Positions 39,050 to 48,361 of a DNA stretch of 64,000 nucleotides are shown in pieces. Position 1 is the first letter of the stretch. Each line of letters begins with the position of its first letter. This stretch comes from Prevotella sp. (GTDB lineage Bacteria; Bacteroidota; Bacteroidia; Bacteroidales; Bacteroidaceae). Both the position numbers and the translations under genes were made by a program. The stretch spans positions 1 to 64,000 of the forward strand of contig JAFQQY010000019.1 of NCBI GenBank assembly GCA_017410365.1. Reading direction: 5' to 3'. A model generated the notes under the pieces. The model was given only the letters and a program-made list of their open reading frames with translations, searched no databases and was not told where the DNA came from.

Positions 39050-40378
39050 ATGCAACAAATCACGTTCAGGGCAATTTCAATCATCTGGACTTTCTTTGCC
39101 ACCATAACTTTGGCGGCACAAGAGAATGTTTATTCTGCCCAAAGCATAAAGTCGGAAATAAGAAATTTCCGCATATACTATCCGGTAAACAAGACAGCGC
39201 TGTATCCCAACTATATGAGCAACGCTCAAAACATAGACACCATACGTCGCTATCTGGCTGAGTCACCACGCATCGACAGCATCGTAGTATTCTCATATTC
39301 ATCTCCAGAAGGTCCATATACAACAAACTCTCGATTGTCAAAAGAGCGTGGCAAGACGGCAAAGAGATTCATCATGTCGCTCATGCCTGCCGACAGACAG
39401 TTGCCCGACAGCATCATCCATCTGCGCCCGGAAGCAGAAAACTGGCAAGGACTGCGTGAAGAGATTGTAGCCAACTACCACTTGGGCGACAGAGACAGGG
39501 TGCTGGAGATATTAGACAGCGACATTGCCAACGAAGAGAAGAAGGCAAGACTGAAAAGGCTTAGCGGCGGAAAAGCATGGCGACACATCATCAAGACCAT
39601 CATGCCACGTCTGCGCTATGCCACATGGATAAGCGTATGGCAGCCCATCCTGCCGGAATTGCCGCCGGCAGAGATTGTCAAGGAAGTACCTTCTGCCAAT
39701 CTAAGGCGTATTGACACTGTTTTTGTGCCTGCACCGGAAATCATCTTCGAACCAGAAACGGAAATGGAGCCAATGCTTAGCGTTAAGACCAACCTGCTCT
39801 ACGATTTGTTCTATATGCCGAACTATGGCTTTGCTCCTGCTCCGAACATCAAGGTGGAGTACTACCCACGAAACAGCCGATGGACATTTGCCGGCGAATA
39901 TGATTTCCCTTGGTGGAAGAAAGATTCAAAGCACAAGTATTTCCAGATATTAAACTGGCAACTAGAGGCACGTCGATACTTCAAGCACGACGGCACACAT
40001 ACCCAGCACTACCTCTATGGCTATCTTATGACCAACCTCTATGACATCGGATTCGACAAAGAGAAAGGATGGCAAGGCGAAGGATATGGTCTTGGTCTGG
40101 GGTATGGATATGCACTACCATTAGGCGAAAAGAGCAAATGGAAACTTGACTTCAACATACAGCTTGGCTATCTGCTGAGCAACTTCGACCCATATCATGC
40201 CGGACAGCCTTATTACGGCAAATATTATTACGACTGGTATGGTCCGATAGACAGTTTCAAGCGCCGCAATCAGCGTCTGCATTACTTTGGCATAACAGGC
40301 GTGGGAGTATCGCTCAGCTATGATCTGCTTTGGCGTGACAAGAAATATAAACTAAAGAACAATGGCTATGGCAAATAA
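39050..40378 (+). CDS. OmpA-like/DUF3575 outer-membrane protein of the fimbrial operon
   Basis: I prefer the ATG at 39050 because it gives a clean signal peptide (MQQITFRAISIIW..., cut after LAAQ); an upstream in-frame ATG at 39029 gives 7 more residues. After the signal, residues about 30-180 resemble an OmpA-like domain, with NKTALYPNYMSNAQNIDTI and a VVFSYSSPEGPY strand. Residues about 240-442 form a DUF3575-type beta-barrel, with SVKTNLLYDLFYMPNYG and GYLLSNFDPY. In Bacteroidota such proteins sit at the head of fimbrillin loci and probably form the outer-membrane base. It overlaps the next gene by 17 bases. Confidence 0.83.
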   Translation: MQQITFRAISIIWTFFATITLAAQENVYSAQSIKSEIRNFRIYYPVNKTALYPNYMSNAQNIDTIRRYLAESPRIDSIVVFSYSSPEGPYTTNSRLSKERGKTAKRFIMSLMPADRQLPDSIIHLRPEAENWQGLREEIVANYHLGDRDRVLEILDSDIANEEKKARLKRLSGGKAWRHIIKTIMPRLRYATWISVWQPILPELPPAEIVKEVPSANLRRIDTVFVPAPEIIFEPETEMEPMLSVKTNLLYDLFYMPNYGFAPAPNIKVEYYPRNSRWTFAGEYDFPWWKKDSKHKYFQILNWQLEARRYFKHDGTHTQHYLYGYLMTNLYDIGFDKEKGWQGEGYGLGLGYGYALPLGEKSKWKLDFNIQLGYLLSNFDPYHAGQPYYGKYYYDWYGPIDSFKRRNQRLHYFGITGVGVSLSYDLLWRDKKYKLKNNGYGK

Positions 40379-41540
40379 GCGCAACACATACATCGTGAGG
40401 TTTATTGCCATGGCATTATTGGTTATGGCAACGCTCGCCTCATGTGAGCGAAAACCGCTGTACCTGCAGGCGACAGGACAGGTTGACGTTGAAGTCGGCG
40501 TCTACGACATCGAATTGCAATACATCTGGGGTACAGAATGGGTTACCGAGTGGCAATACGAATGGGATGAGGCAGAATACGGCGCGATAGGCTACACTAA
40601 GCCGCATGGAGTAAGAGCAACCATCTATGGGCTTAACAACGAAATGCATCGCGACAATTTCTTCACCCAGAACTTCAGTGCTGACGGCGGACGCGTGTCA
40701 CTATTGGCTGGCAACTGGTATGACTTGCTGTTCTACAACAACGGTACCAATTACATATTGTTCAACACCGACGAGAACCATAGCTTCTACACGGCTACCA
40801 CACGTACAAGCATGCGCTCAAATTATAGCAGCGACGACACGAGAGCCTACGTAGACATGAATCAGCCGGAGGAATTGTTTGGCTGTTTTATGGATAAGAA
40901 CGAAATATCATTGAATCCTGATGATTACGAAATTGAATACGACGAAGACGGAACGACTATATATGTATATAAACTCAACGCCACACTACGCCCCCACACC
41001 ATGATATATCTGGTTCAGGTGATTATGCTGAACAATCTGAACGAAAAGGGCGAGAGAATAGTAAAAGGAGCTAAAGGACTTACCCTCTCTGGCTTGGCAT
41101 CGGGAACAGATCTCTTTACCCGGCTTAACAATACAGAGCGCATATCGCTGACAACAGACGACATCAAGCCTTTGCAGACGGATAGAAATCTGAAACTGCC
41201 AGACGGGACAATAGAGATGGGAGACATCATGGCCACGAGAATGCTTACATGGGGATTGCCAGGCATAGACCCGTTGGCAGCACGGAGCAGGAATGGTGAC
41301 GTAGAAGCAGACTCTTGTTACGTGGGCGTAGGACTGACATTAAGCAACAATGCTGTCTTTACCGTACAGGGAAATATTACAGAAAAAATACGCAAGCGTC
41401 CGTCAGGAGGTGTCATTACATTAGTCATAGATGCTGCCAAACTGCCAGAGCCACCAGAACCAGGTGGAGAGAGCGGAGGCGGATTTGATGCCAGCGTAAA
41501 CGATTGGGACAACGAAATAAATGCTGATATAATAATTTAA
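40362..41540 (+). CDS. DUF5119-type lipoprotein, probable fimbrial assembly or anchor subunit
   Basis: The 392-residue lipoprotein (lipobox TLASCER, Cys28) has a two-part beta-rich body with few Cys. It ends in a FDASVNDWDNEINADIII tail that is very like the C-terminal strands of the fimbrillins downstream (for example VDEWQDEIDAEIEV). DUF5119 and its relatives are regularly found in fimbrillin loci. An anchor or initiator role is inferred from that context and from its place directly before the six fimbrillins. It overlaps the DUF3575 gene by 17 bases. The Pro/Gly run PEPPEPGGESGGG before the last strand may be a flexible hinge. Confidence 0.78.
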   Translation: MAMANKRNTYIVRFIAMALLVMATLASCERKPLYLQATGQVDVEVGVYDIELQYIWGTEWVTEWQYEWDEAEYGAIGYTKPHGVRATIYGLNNEMHRDNFFTQNFSADGGRVSLLAGNWYDLLFYNNGTNYILFNTDENHSFYTATTRTSMRSNYSSDDTRAYVDMNQPEELFGCFMDKNEISLNPDDYEIEYDEDGTTIYVYKLNATLRPHTMIYLVQVIMLNNLNEKGERIVKGAKGLTLSGLASGTDLFTRLNNTERISLTTDDIKPLQTDRNLKLPDGTIEMGDIMATRMLTWGLPGIDPLAARSRNGDVEADSCYVGVGLTLSNNAVFTVQGNITEKIRKRPSGGVITLVIDAAKLPEPPEPGGESGGGFDASVNDWDNEINADIII

Positions 41541-41767
41541 CCCAAGTTTCACATGTTAAGAAGATATAAGAAGTTAAAGGAAGATATGCCGCTTTCAGCG
41601 GCGAAGATAGAAGACGATACTTTGCCTACGGATGTGTTCTGTAGCAAAACTAATGTCTTTTATCTCCCTCTATCTTCATTTACCTTCATCTATCTCCTTC
41701 TACAAAGTAAACAGAGCTTGCGAAAATTGAATAATAAATAAAATAATAACTCACAAAAAGAATAAGT
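41541..41767 (+). promoter_or_regulatory. Structured leader before the first fimbrillin
   Basis: The 227-base spacer has a purine-rich left part (41561-41588, aagaagatataagaag...) and a pyrimidine-rich right part (41658-41703, tatctccctctatcttc...) that can pair imperfectly over about 30 bp. Between them is a short perfect hairpin gccgct-ttc-agcggc (41588-41602). A 62-codon open frame inside it has no coding character. I see no T tract. It could limit read-through or set the start of a fimbrillin-only transcript. Confidence 0.5.
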
Positions 41768-42808
41768 ATGAAAAAGTTTCTGTTAGCACTGATTACTGTC
41801 GCTGTTGTAACGGGTTGCAACAACGATGAGGTGCTCGTCGACGAACAGGCTCCACAACCGGAGGCAACCGTCGAGACTCCTATTGCTTTCAGTATCTTTG
41901 CAGACAAGGCAACACGTGCTCAAGCTACTGACCTGGAAGCATACCACAACACTTTTGCCGTATATGGTACAAAAGAGAACAATGGCATGCAGACAGTTTT
42001 TAGCAATGTTACTGTTACCTATCAGCAAGGGGTGGAGGCACCTAATGAATGGACTTACTCTCCATTGCGCTACTGGGACAAGCAGGGCAGCTATGAGTTC
42101 ATAGCTTTCACGCCTGCAGCTGCTCCTATTAACTATACTCTAGCCAGCGACGGAAAGATTTCCGGAGGCAAGTTTGCTACAACAGGCAAGTACACTCTTA
42201 TAGGCCAAAACATTCAGAGCGGAACGTCTGGTGAGGAAAAATACGTTGGTTTTGTTGGTGGGACGGGCAAGGATACCGACATCATGCTGTCTGACAAAGC
42301 GACAGCCGACGGTGCATTAAAGCCTATCGTAAACTTGAACTTCCGCCACATACTGGCAAAGCTTAATGTTGCTCTGAAAACAACGTCTACATTCCCATCA
42401 GTAATAACCGTGAAGAACATCACCATAACCGGTCTTGACGATACGGGAGAGTATACTGATGCTGCGGGATGGACCTCATCGTCTGTTGACGCCAACTACA
42501 AGTTGCAATACGACGATGCCACAGGTGTTGTCCTTACCGACAAGGTGGCGTATTTCATCGAGTCGCTCATAATGCCACAGGCCATGGATGGTAAACTGAC
42601 ATTAGTGTATGAAATCACTTCAGGCGGTTATACTGAGACATATACTTACGTCATCGACCTTGACGATGTTTTCGCCTCTATCACCGAATATGAGATTGGT
42701 GCGAACTACACCATTACGTTTACCGTCAACCCATCAGATGCAATCATGTTTGATGCAGACGTGGCTCCATGGGATGAAAAGACAAACTCTAACCAAGAAA
42801 TAAAATAA
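41768..42808 (+). CDS. Fimbrillin-family (Mfa-like) lipoprotein 1
   Basis: Surface pilin-like subunit. The 346-residue protein has a lipoprotein signal (VVTGCNN, Cys17). The conserved Thr-Arg-Ala site is at Arg50 (DKATRAQA), followed by the first strand. Two family motifs are present, YSPLRYWD and FRHILAKLNV, and the last strands end in SDAIMFDADVAPWD. In the Porphyromonas FimA and Mfa1 systems, lipoprotein pilins are cut after an Arg at about this site so that a neighbour's strand can be donated. The same logic is likely but unproved here. It is the first of six adjacent paralogues. Confidence 0.88.
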   Translation: MKKFLLALITVAVVTGCNNDEVLVDEQAPQPEATVETPIAFSIFADKATRAQATDLEAYHNTFAVYGTKENNGMQTVFSNVTVTYQQGVEAPNEWTYSPLRYWDKQGSYEFIAFTPAAAPINYTLASDGKISGGKFATTGKYTLIGQNIQSGTSGEEKYVGFVGGTGKDTDIMLSDKATADGALKPIVNLNFRHILAKLNVALKTTSTFPSVITVKNITITGLDDTGEYTDAAGWTSSSVDANYKLQYDDATGVVLTDKVAYFIESLIMPQAMDGKLTLVYEITSGGYTETYTYVIDLDDVFASITEYEIGANYTITFTVNPSDAIMFDADVAPWDEKTNSNQEIK

Positions 42809-42839
42809 AAAAATAATAAACAACAAAATTATCACAATT

Positions 42840-43955
42840 ATGAAAAAACAGTATTTCTTAATGGCAATGGCTGCTACTATGTTTGCAGCTTGCTCACAGA
42901 CAGAAGTTATCGACGAGGTAGTTGATAACAGCACACCTAAGGCAATCGGATTTAACACGTTTGCAGATAAAGCAACACGCGCAAGATCAAACTCTACTCA
43001 ATTGAATGATTTCTACACAACATTCAATGTATATGGCTGGAAAAGCATTGATGGTGGAACAAACTGGCAGAAAGTATTTGACAATGTAACTAATGAGTAT
43101 TTTACATTAGATCAAGCCGGTGAAGTTGTTTATATAACAGGAAAACCTTCTAATGAGTGGACAATTACTACCCCATCTTGGTTTTATGAAAATATACGCT
43201 ATTGGGATAAGTTGGCTACAAACTATCAGTTCTGCGCATACACTCCAATCACAGCTTCAGAAGACGTTAAAGCAACTCCTGAAGGTGAAATCACAATTGG
43301 AACAGAAACATCTCCCATCACTGTTGATGGCACGAATTTGCAGGCCATTCCTACCAATGTACTAATTTATAGCGGCTTTGATAAGGATTACATGACAGCT
43401 GTTTCTACAGAAAAATTTGAAGAAGTAGATCTTACTTTTACTCATGAGTTAGCAAAATTGAATGTTAAGGTACAAAAGGACAATGACTATAAATCAAGCC
43501 AGAAACTCTTTGTAACAACACTGGAAATTCTAAATCTGAAAAATCAAGGTTACTTCGTAAGGAATGCAACAAAAACATGGACTGTTTCTACCTCGTCTAC
43601 TGAAGGAACATTTGCAATGGGTACAGGTAACAGGAATTTGGCAAATCCAGCAACTGATGATAAAAAATATGTTATAGAACAGCTTTTGCTTCCTCAGGGC
43701 ATTGAGAAGGCAACAGAAGCCAGCAGCACAGCAGAGTTTACAGAAGCATGCGTACATATTACATATACAATCGGAACAGAAGTATTCGATGGCTTCTATG
43801 CTTTGAATAACATCTTTGACAATACAGATAATTACACCTTTGAAGGTGGCAAAGAATACACATTGACAATTACTGTTGGTCCTGAACCTATACATTTTAC
43901 TCCTGAAGTAACAGAATGGGTGGAAGGAAGTAATAAGAATCTCACAATCGAATAA
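42840..43955 (+). CDS. Fimbrillin-family lipoprotein 2
   Basis: The 371-residue protein has a lipobox at FAACSQT (Cys18) and Thr-Arg-Ala at Arg47 (DKATRARS), with the same FADKATRA context as fimbrillin 1. The RYWD and THELAKLNV motifs are present. The region is slightly more A/T-rich than its neighbours in codon choice, with longer loops. It has the familiar C-terminal FTPEVTEWVEG strand. It lies 31 bases after fimbrillin 1. Divergence outside the motifs suggests distinct subunits or adhesive variants rather than recent duplicates. Confidence 0.87.
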   Translation: MKKQYFLMAMAATMFAACSQTEVIDEVVDNSTPKAIGFNTFADKATRARSNSTQLNDFYTTFNVYGWKSIDGGTNWQKVFDNVTNEYFTLDQAGEVVYITGKPSNEWTITTPSWFYENIRYWDKLATNYQFCAYTPITASEDVKATPEGEITIGTETSPITVDGTNLQAIPTNVLIYSGFDKDYMTAVSTEKFEEVDLTFTHELAKLNVKVQKDNDYKSSQKLFVTTLEILNLKNQGYFVRNATKTWTVSTSSTEGTFAMGTGNRNLANPATDDKKYVIEQLLLPQGIEKATEASSTAEFTEACVHITYTIGTEVFDGFYALNNIFDNTDNYTFEGGKEYTLTITVGPEPIHFTPEVTEWVEGSNKNLTIE

Positions 43956-43967
43956 TAACACTCTCAT

Positions 43968-43997
43968 AGTATGTAGGGACACCCGTCCCTACATACT
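43968..43997. repeat. Intercistronic 13-bp hairpin between fimbrillins 2 and 3
   Basis: Perfect arms agtatgtagggac and gtccctacatact with loop accc. On the sense RNA it is followed by A, not U, so it is not a simple terminator; it may set mRNA ends or be a dispersed repeat. Confidence 0.7.
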
Positions 43998-44009
43998 TAA
44001 AAAAAGAAA

Positions 44010-45080
44010 ATGAAAAGCAAACTGACTACACGGACTATAACAAGCGCGATGATAGCAATAATGCTGTCAGCATGCAACGGCGATGTGCTGCTCGATGAAG
44101 AGCCAAGCACAGAACCCAACCGTGTGGCTATCGGTTTCGACAACGGATATGTAGACAATGCTGTAAGCACACGCGCAGCTACATACCAACTGAATGAATA
44201 CGCCCTGACAATGGGAGTTTGGGGATGGCAAGAGGATGAAACAGCAGTAGAGTGTCAGATATTCAAAAACCATAAGGTGGAATACAACGGCACTAAATGG
44301 GCATATTCCCCATTGCGCTATTGGGACTCTGGCAGCTGTTATACCTTCTATGCCTATGCTCCACATGTTAGCGACCAAAAGGGCAATGCAGCAACGGTAT
44401 CGCTCAACGAATCTACCGGCATGATAAGCATTTCTGACATAACACTGAAAGGCGATAACTTGCACGACATGACACCATCCACAGAACAGAAGAAATCGTT
44501 CAAGACAGCAGCAAACGATGTTGACTGGATGGTGGCGCGAACAGGACAGACTGCAGAAGGCAGCACACATACTACTGTTGCATTTACCATGCAGCATGTG
44601 TTGGCAAAACTAAACGTAAGGGTAAAGACATCTAATGTTTTGTCAACAGATGCTGACATAAAAGAGGTAACAGCAAACAGTATATCAATAGGCAACATGG
44701 CAGCTGAAGGTTCTTTCAAGCAGCAACATTATGCAACACAGGCGGCTACTGCCGTCGAGCAAGAATGGACCACAGGCGATGACAAGCTGACATTAAGTGG
44801 TTCTACAGATTTTACAGTTACCACAAAGTGGCAGTATATGCTTGAAAGCCTTGTAATACCACAGGCTATACCAAATGCAGAAATAAAGTTCGTTTACAGT
44901 TTCGTATTCACAGATGGCAGAACAGAATACTATACATACAGGATTTCATTAGCCGAAGTGTTCAATACAATAACTCATTTTGTCAGCGGCAACAGCTACA
45001 CCATATCGTTTACCATTGCACCAGACGTAATAAAGTTTGACGCAGGTACAAGCAGTTGGATAGACATATATAATATATAG
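44010..45080 (+). CDS. Fimbrillin-family lipoprotein 3
   Basis: The 356-residue protein has a lipobox at MLSACNG (Cys22) and Thr-Arg-Ala at Arg55 (VSTRAAT). The motifs YSPLRYWDSGSCY and MQHVLAKLNV are present, and the C-terminal strand reads VIKFDAGTSSWID. Compared with its neighbours it has a longer segment between the lipid Cys and the Arg site. It lies 54 bases after fimbrillin 2, the gap holding the hairpin at 43968-43997. Confidence 0.87.
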   Translation: MKSKLTTRTITSAMIAIMLSACNGDVLLDEEPSTEPNRVAIGFDNGYVDNAVSTRAATYQLNEYALTMGVWGWQEDETAVECQIFKNHKVEYNGTKWAYSPLRYWDSGSCYTFYAYAPHVSDQKGNAATVSLNESTGMISISDITLKGDNLHDMTPSTEQKKSFKTAANDVDWMVARTGQTAEGSTHTTVAFTMQHVLAKLNVRVKTSNVLSTDADIKEVTANSISIGNMAAEGSFKQQHYATQAATAVEQEWTTGDDKLTLSGSTDFTVTTKWQYMLESLVIPQAIPNAEIKFVYSFVFTDGRTEYYTYRISLAEVFNTITHFVSGNSYTISFTIAPDVIKFDAGTSSWIDIYNI

Positions 45081-45128
45081 GTATAAAATATAATAAGGTA
45101 TAAGCATTAAATTAATAATAAAAGATAT

Positions 45129-46193
45129 ATGAAAAAAATATTAAAAAACATGCTCTATGCATGCATGACAATAGCAATGGTATCTTTGAGTTCTTGTGAC
45201 AATGAGAATGTACTTATTGACAACCAAGCAGACAAAGATACGAGCAAGAAAGCAATAGTTTTTGGCAACAATCTGCCTGTAAACTCAACACGTGCATCGC
45301 TGACACCTGCCGGTGGATTCCCCGACGGTTCAGTAATCAGTGTATATGGTTTCCAAACAACAGGTGCTGCCGTTGACCAGAACTTTAAAGACCAGGCGGT
45401 AACAAAGGGTGGTGAGAAATGGACTTATTCACCAGTAAAATACTGGAATCTGACATCTACTTATGAATTCTATGCTGTTTATCCAAAGGATAAAATCAGT
45501 CATACATTTAATAATGAGACAAAGATGTTTGCCATTGACAACTTCGTTGTTGCAGACGACAAGGATGCTCAGATTGACGTGATGATTGCAGAGAAGAACA
45601 CAACAAGTCCGCTGAACATCGTGAATTTCAACTTCAATCACCTTCTTAGCAATGTCAACTTCTATTTCAAGACTATCAACACCTTCGATTTCAATGGAAT
45701 AGCATCGATAGAAGTTGTCGAGTTCGATGTTGAAGGTATATGCAATAAAGGCAGTTACCAGCAGACTGGCAATGTTGAAGGAACATGGACCGCCTCAACA
45801 AACGGAGCCGACATTTACGACTTCCCTAAAGTTACAAGCGGTTCTGTTAGCGACAACACATCACATACAGCATTGGCAACAGACCTTTTGCTACTGCCGC
45901 AGAGTTTGGCTAGCGCCGACAAGAAAATCACAATGACATATCGCATCAACTACAGCGACGGTACAGCTGCTCGTTACACAAAATCGGTTGCTCTGTCAGA
46001 AGCTACATTCATAAAATCTAAAAACGGTGCAACATCTGAAGATTTGACTGTTTGGAAGCCAAACTATATCTACAATTACTTCCTTGCTGTTAACCCTGCA
46101 ATACTACCAAACGGAGACAGCGCTGTGATAGAGTTCACCGCAACAGTTGACGAATGGCAAGATGAGATTGATGCAGAGATTGAGGTAAAATAA
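45129..46193 (+). CDS. Fimbrillin-family lipoprotein 4
   Basis: The 354-residue protein has a lipobox at LSSCDNE (Cys23) and Thr-Arg-Ala at Arg55 (VNSTRASL). The motifs are more drifted: YSPVKYWN, and NFNHLLSNVNF in place of HxLAKLNV. It ends VDEWQDEIDAEIEVK, close to the ending of the DUF5119 protein of the same operon. Only 4 bases separate it from fimbrillin 5. Confidence 0.86.
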   Translation: MKKILKNMLYACMTIAMVSLSSCDNENVLIDNQADKDTSKKAIVFGNNLPVNSTRASLTPAGGFPDGSVISVYGFQTTGAAVDQNFKDQAVTKGGEKWTYSPVKYWNLTSTYEFYAVYPKDKISHTFNNETKMFAIDNFVVADDKDAQIDVMIAEKNTTSPLNIVNFNFNHLLSNVNFYFKTINTFDFNGIASIEVVEFDVEGICNKGSYQQTGNVEGTWTASTNGADIYDFPKVTSGSVSDNTSHTALATDLLLLPQSLASADKKITMTYRINYSDGTAARYTKSVALSEATFIKSKNGATSEDLTVWKPNYIYNYFLAVNPAILPNGDSAVIEFTATVDEWQDEIDAEIEVK

Positions 46194-46197
46194 AAGA

Positions 46198-47247
46198 ATG
46201 AAAATAAACAATTATATACACCGGAATATCTGGGCGTGCCTTATTTTAGGCATTGCCTTAAGTTTCGTTGCTTGCAGCGACGACAGCACAGATGAGCCAC
46301 TCAACGGTCCGTCACCGGCCATTGGCTTCTTCTCAAATCAGATTGAGGAGATTGGCACTCGTGCATTGGTTACTGACGATAATCTAAAGAGTCAGAATAT
46401 TGGTGTATATGGTTATAAAAAGAAGGCGGACGATACCGACCACATGCTCGTATTTAACAACACTGAACTGTCACATAATGGTTCTTCATGGAACTACACT
46501 CCACTGAGATATTGGGACCTATCGCGTTCATATTCGTTCTTGGCTTATATTCCATATGGCAGTAATGTAGTTTACGGATATGACAACAGCACAAGCAAGT
46601 ATACCGACAAACTGACATTCATAGACATTCCGCAGTGGCAGAAGATTGACGGTGACGGCAGCGAGACAGACTATCTGGTTGCGAGCAGCAAGGGTTCGGC
46701 TGTTGACTATATAACCAAAAATTATGGCACAGTAAATCTTGAGTTCAAACACATCTATGCCCAACTGCTTGTCTGTGTGGCAAAAAACACACTTGGCGCA
46801 AGCACAACCACTCACACCATAACTGGATTGCGGTTTGGAGAGGTTCCATCTACGCCAAAATGCACATACCTGCACGATACAAACGATGCTGCCAACAGCA
46901 AGGTAACATCAGAAAGAACAAATGGTGAAATTACATTCCTTGACAAAGATAACGACTCTGATGATATTGTTGCAACCTCTGAGCCCCAAACAATGGCGCA
47001 CTATCTTGTGGCACCGTTTGCAACAGAAAACAATGCAAGCCTATACATCGACTATACCATATCTGATGGCAGCAATACCACAACACATGACAATGTTAAA
47101 GTGGACATTGGCAAGATAGATTTCAAATCGAACAATAAATACACTTATGTACTTCGCTTCGAAGCAGGCAAGCCAATTCTTGTTTCTATTGCAGAAGTGA
47201 AAGAATGGGAATCTGAAGAAGTAACCGACGAGGTGTATAACTGGTAA
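46198..47247 (+). CDS. Fimbrillin-family lipoprotein 5
   Basis: The 349-residue protein has a lipobox at FVACSDD (Cys26) and Thr-Arg-Ala at Arg55 (IGTRALV). The motifs YTPLRYWD and FKHIYAQLLV are present, and it ends AEVKEWESEEVTDEVYNW. It has a 13-base gap to fimbrillin 6. Its order in the operon (near the distal end) and drifted core motif point to a minor or tip-proximal subunit, which is inference. Confidence 0.85.
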   Translation: MKINNYIHRNIWACLILGIALSFVACSDDSTDEPLNGPSPAIGFFSNQIEEIGTRALVTDDNLKSQNIGVYGYKKKADDTDHMLVFNNTELSHNGSSWNYTPLRYWDLSRSYSFLAYIPYGSNVVYGYDNSTSKYTDKLTFIDIPQWQKIDGDGSETDYLVASSKGSAVDYITKNYGTVNLEFKHIYAQLLVCVAKNTLGASTTTHTITGLRFGEVPSTPKCTYLHDTNDAANSKVTSERTNGEITFLDKDNDSDDIVATSEPQTMAHYLVAPFATENNASLYIDYTISDGSNTTTHDNVKVDIGKIDFKSNNKYTYVLRFEAGKPILVSIAEVKEWESEEVTDEVYNW

Positions 47248-47260
47248 AACAATAACAGCA

Positions 47261-48361
47261 ATGAGAAAAATCAATATAGCAATCTGCGCAATGTGGATAT
47301 TATGCATATTCACAATTACAACAGCACTCTTGGCATGTAGCAATGAGCACGATGACAATATCGGTTCGTTGCGTATAAACGCATTCGCGTACGAACGTCC
47401 ATCCATAACTCGAGCAGCTAAAGGCTATATGGATTTTCAGAATGTCTACAATGCGACACCTGAAACACCTGCAACAATGGTGTTCTGGGTATGCATGGGA
47501 ACAACATACAAGGTAGAAAACACTGCCAGCTATAATGGAACAGCTTGGTCAACCAATTGTCATCTTGAAGCAAACTCCAATCCATACGATTTTTACAGTT
47601 ATATGCCAGGAAGCATTGCCACCAATCATCCCGACGTAACGGCAACTCTTACTTCAACTACAGACCCAGCTACAATAACATTCAGCAACATACCTGCCGT
47701 AATTGGCGAAGACCTGATTATATCTGAAGCAACAACAAGCGGGAAATCAGAAACGCCAAATCCATACGACCAGATAATAACGTCGGCAGAAGGACAATCT
47801 GTAACATTCCGTATGCAGCACGTACTTGCCAAGCTGTCGTTCTCATTCAGCAACCCTGCAGGCAAATCATTCAGCGACATGCGTAAGATTGTTGTAAAAG
47901 AGGTACAAGTGCTACCTGCTACAAGCAGCTATAGATATAATGTGACATGCACGATGAACAAAACCTCTGCTATCGAATACAATTGGGAAACGGCAAGTGC
48001 TGTCACTCCCGATTATTTCGCTATCACCAACGATAAAGAATTTAATATAGCAGAAGGCAAACCTGCTAACGGCTACTTAGTTAATACAGAGGCTACAGAG
48101 CCATTCGGTTCATGCTACCTTGTACCATTCACAGGGGAGACAATAAAGATACGAGCCATCTATGATGTATATGCTCATGATGGCAGTTTGTTAAGAGAAG
48201 ATGAAATATCAGTAAATAACAATTTAAAAGTGACCAATTTAACAACCGTTGACGCTGGTAAAGAATACAAGATAAACGTAAAGATAATACCAGACTATCT
48301 GTATATGCTGGCTGACGTTGATGCCGGTACGTCGTTGGAAATAAAAACTGAATCGATATGA
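47261..48361 (+). CDS. Fimbrillin-family lipoprotein 6, divergent
   Basis: The 366-residue protein has a lipobox at LLACSNE (Cys26) and Thr-Arg-Ala at Arg51 (SITRAAK). The RYWD motif is missing and the region is rewritten (CHLEANSNPYDFYSYMP), while MQHVLAKLSFSF is kept. The last strands carry LADVDAGTSLEIKTE. It is the most divergent of the six and directly precedes the giant gene, whose ATG overlaps its TGA (48358-48361). This suggests it may pair with the giant protein, for example as the subunit that joins it to the fimbria. Confidence 0.83.
   Translation: MRKINIAICAMWILCIFTITTALLACSNEHDDNIGSLRINAFAYERPSITRAAKGYMDFQNVYNATPETPATMVFWVCMGTTYKVENTASYNGTAWSTNCHLEANSNPYDFYSYMPGSIATNHPDVTATLTSTTDPATITFSNIPAVIGEDLIISEATTSGKSETPNPYDQIITSAEGQSVTFRMQHVLAKLSFSFSNPAGKSFSDMRKIVVKEVQVLPATSSYRYNVTCTMNKTSAIEYNWETASAVTPDYFAITNDKEFNIAEGKPANGYLVNTEATEPFGSCYLVPFTGETIKIRAIYDVYAHDGSLLREDEISVNNNLKVTNLTTVDAGKEYKINVKIIPDYLYMLADVDAGTSLEIKTESI

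Noticed and set aside
41553..41741. 62-codon open frame in the leader of the first fimbrillin
   Set aside because: The frame covers low-complexity purine and pyrimidine tracts with hairpin potential and reads as Lys-rich then Leu/Tyr-rich by composition. No start signal or homologue pattern.
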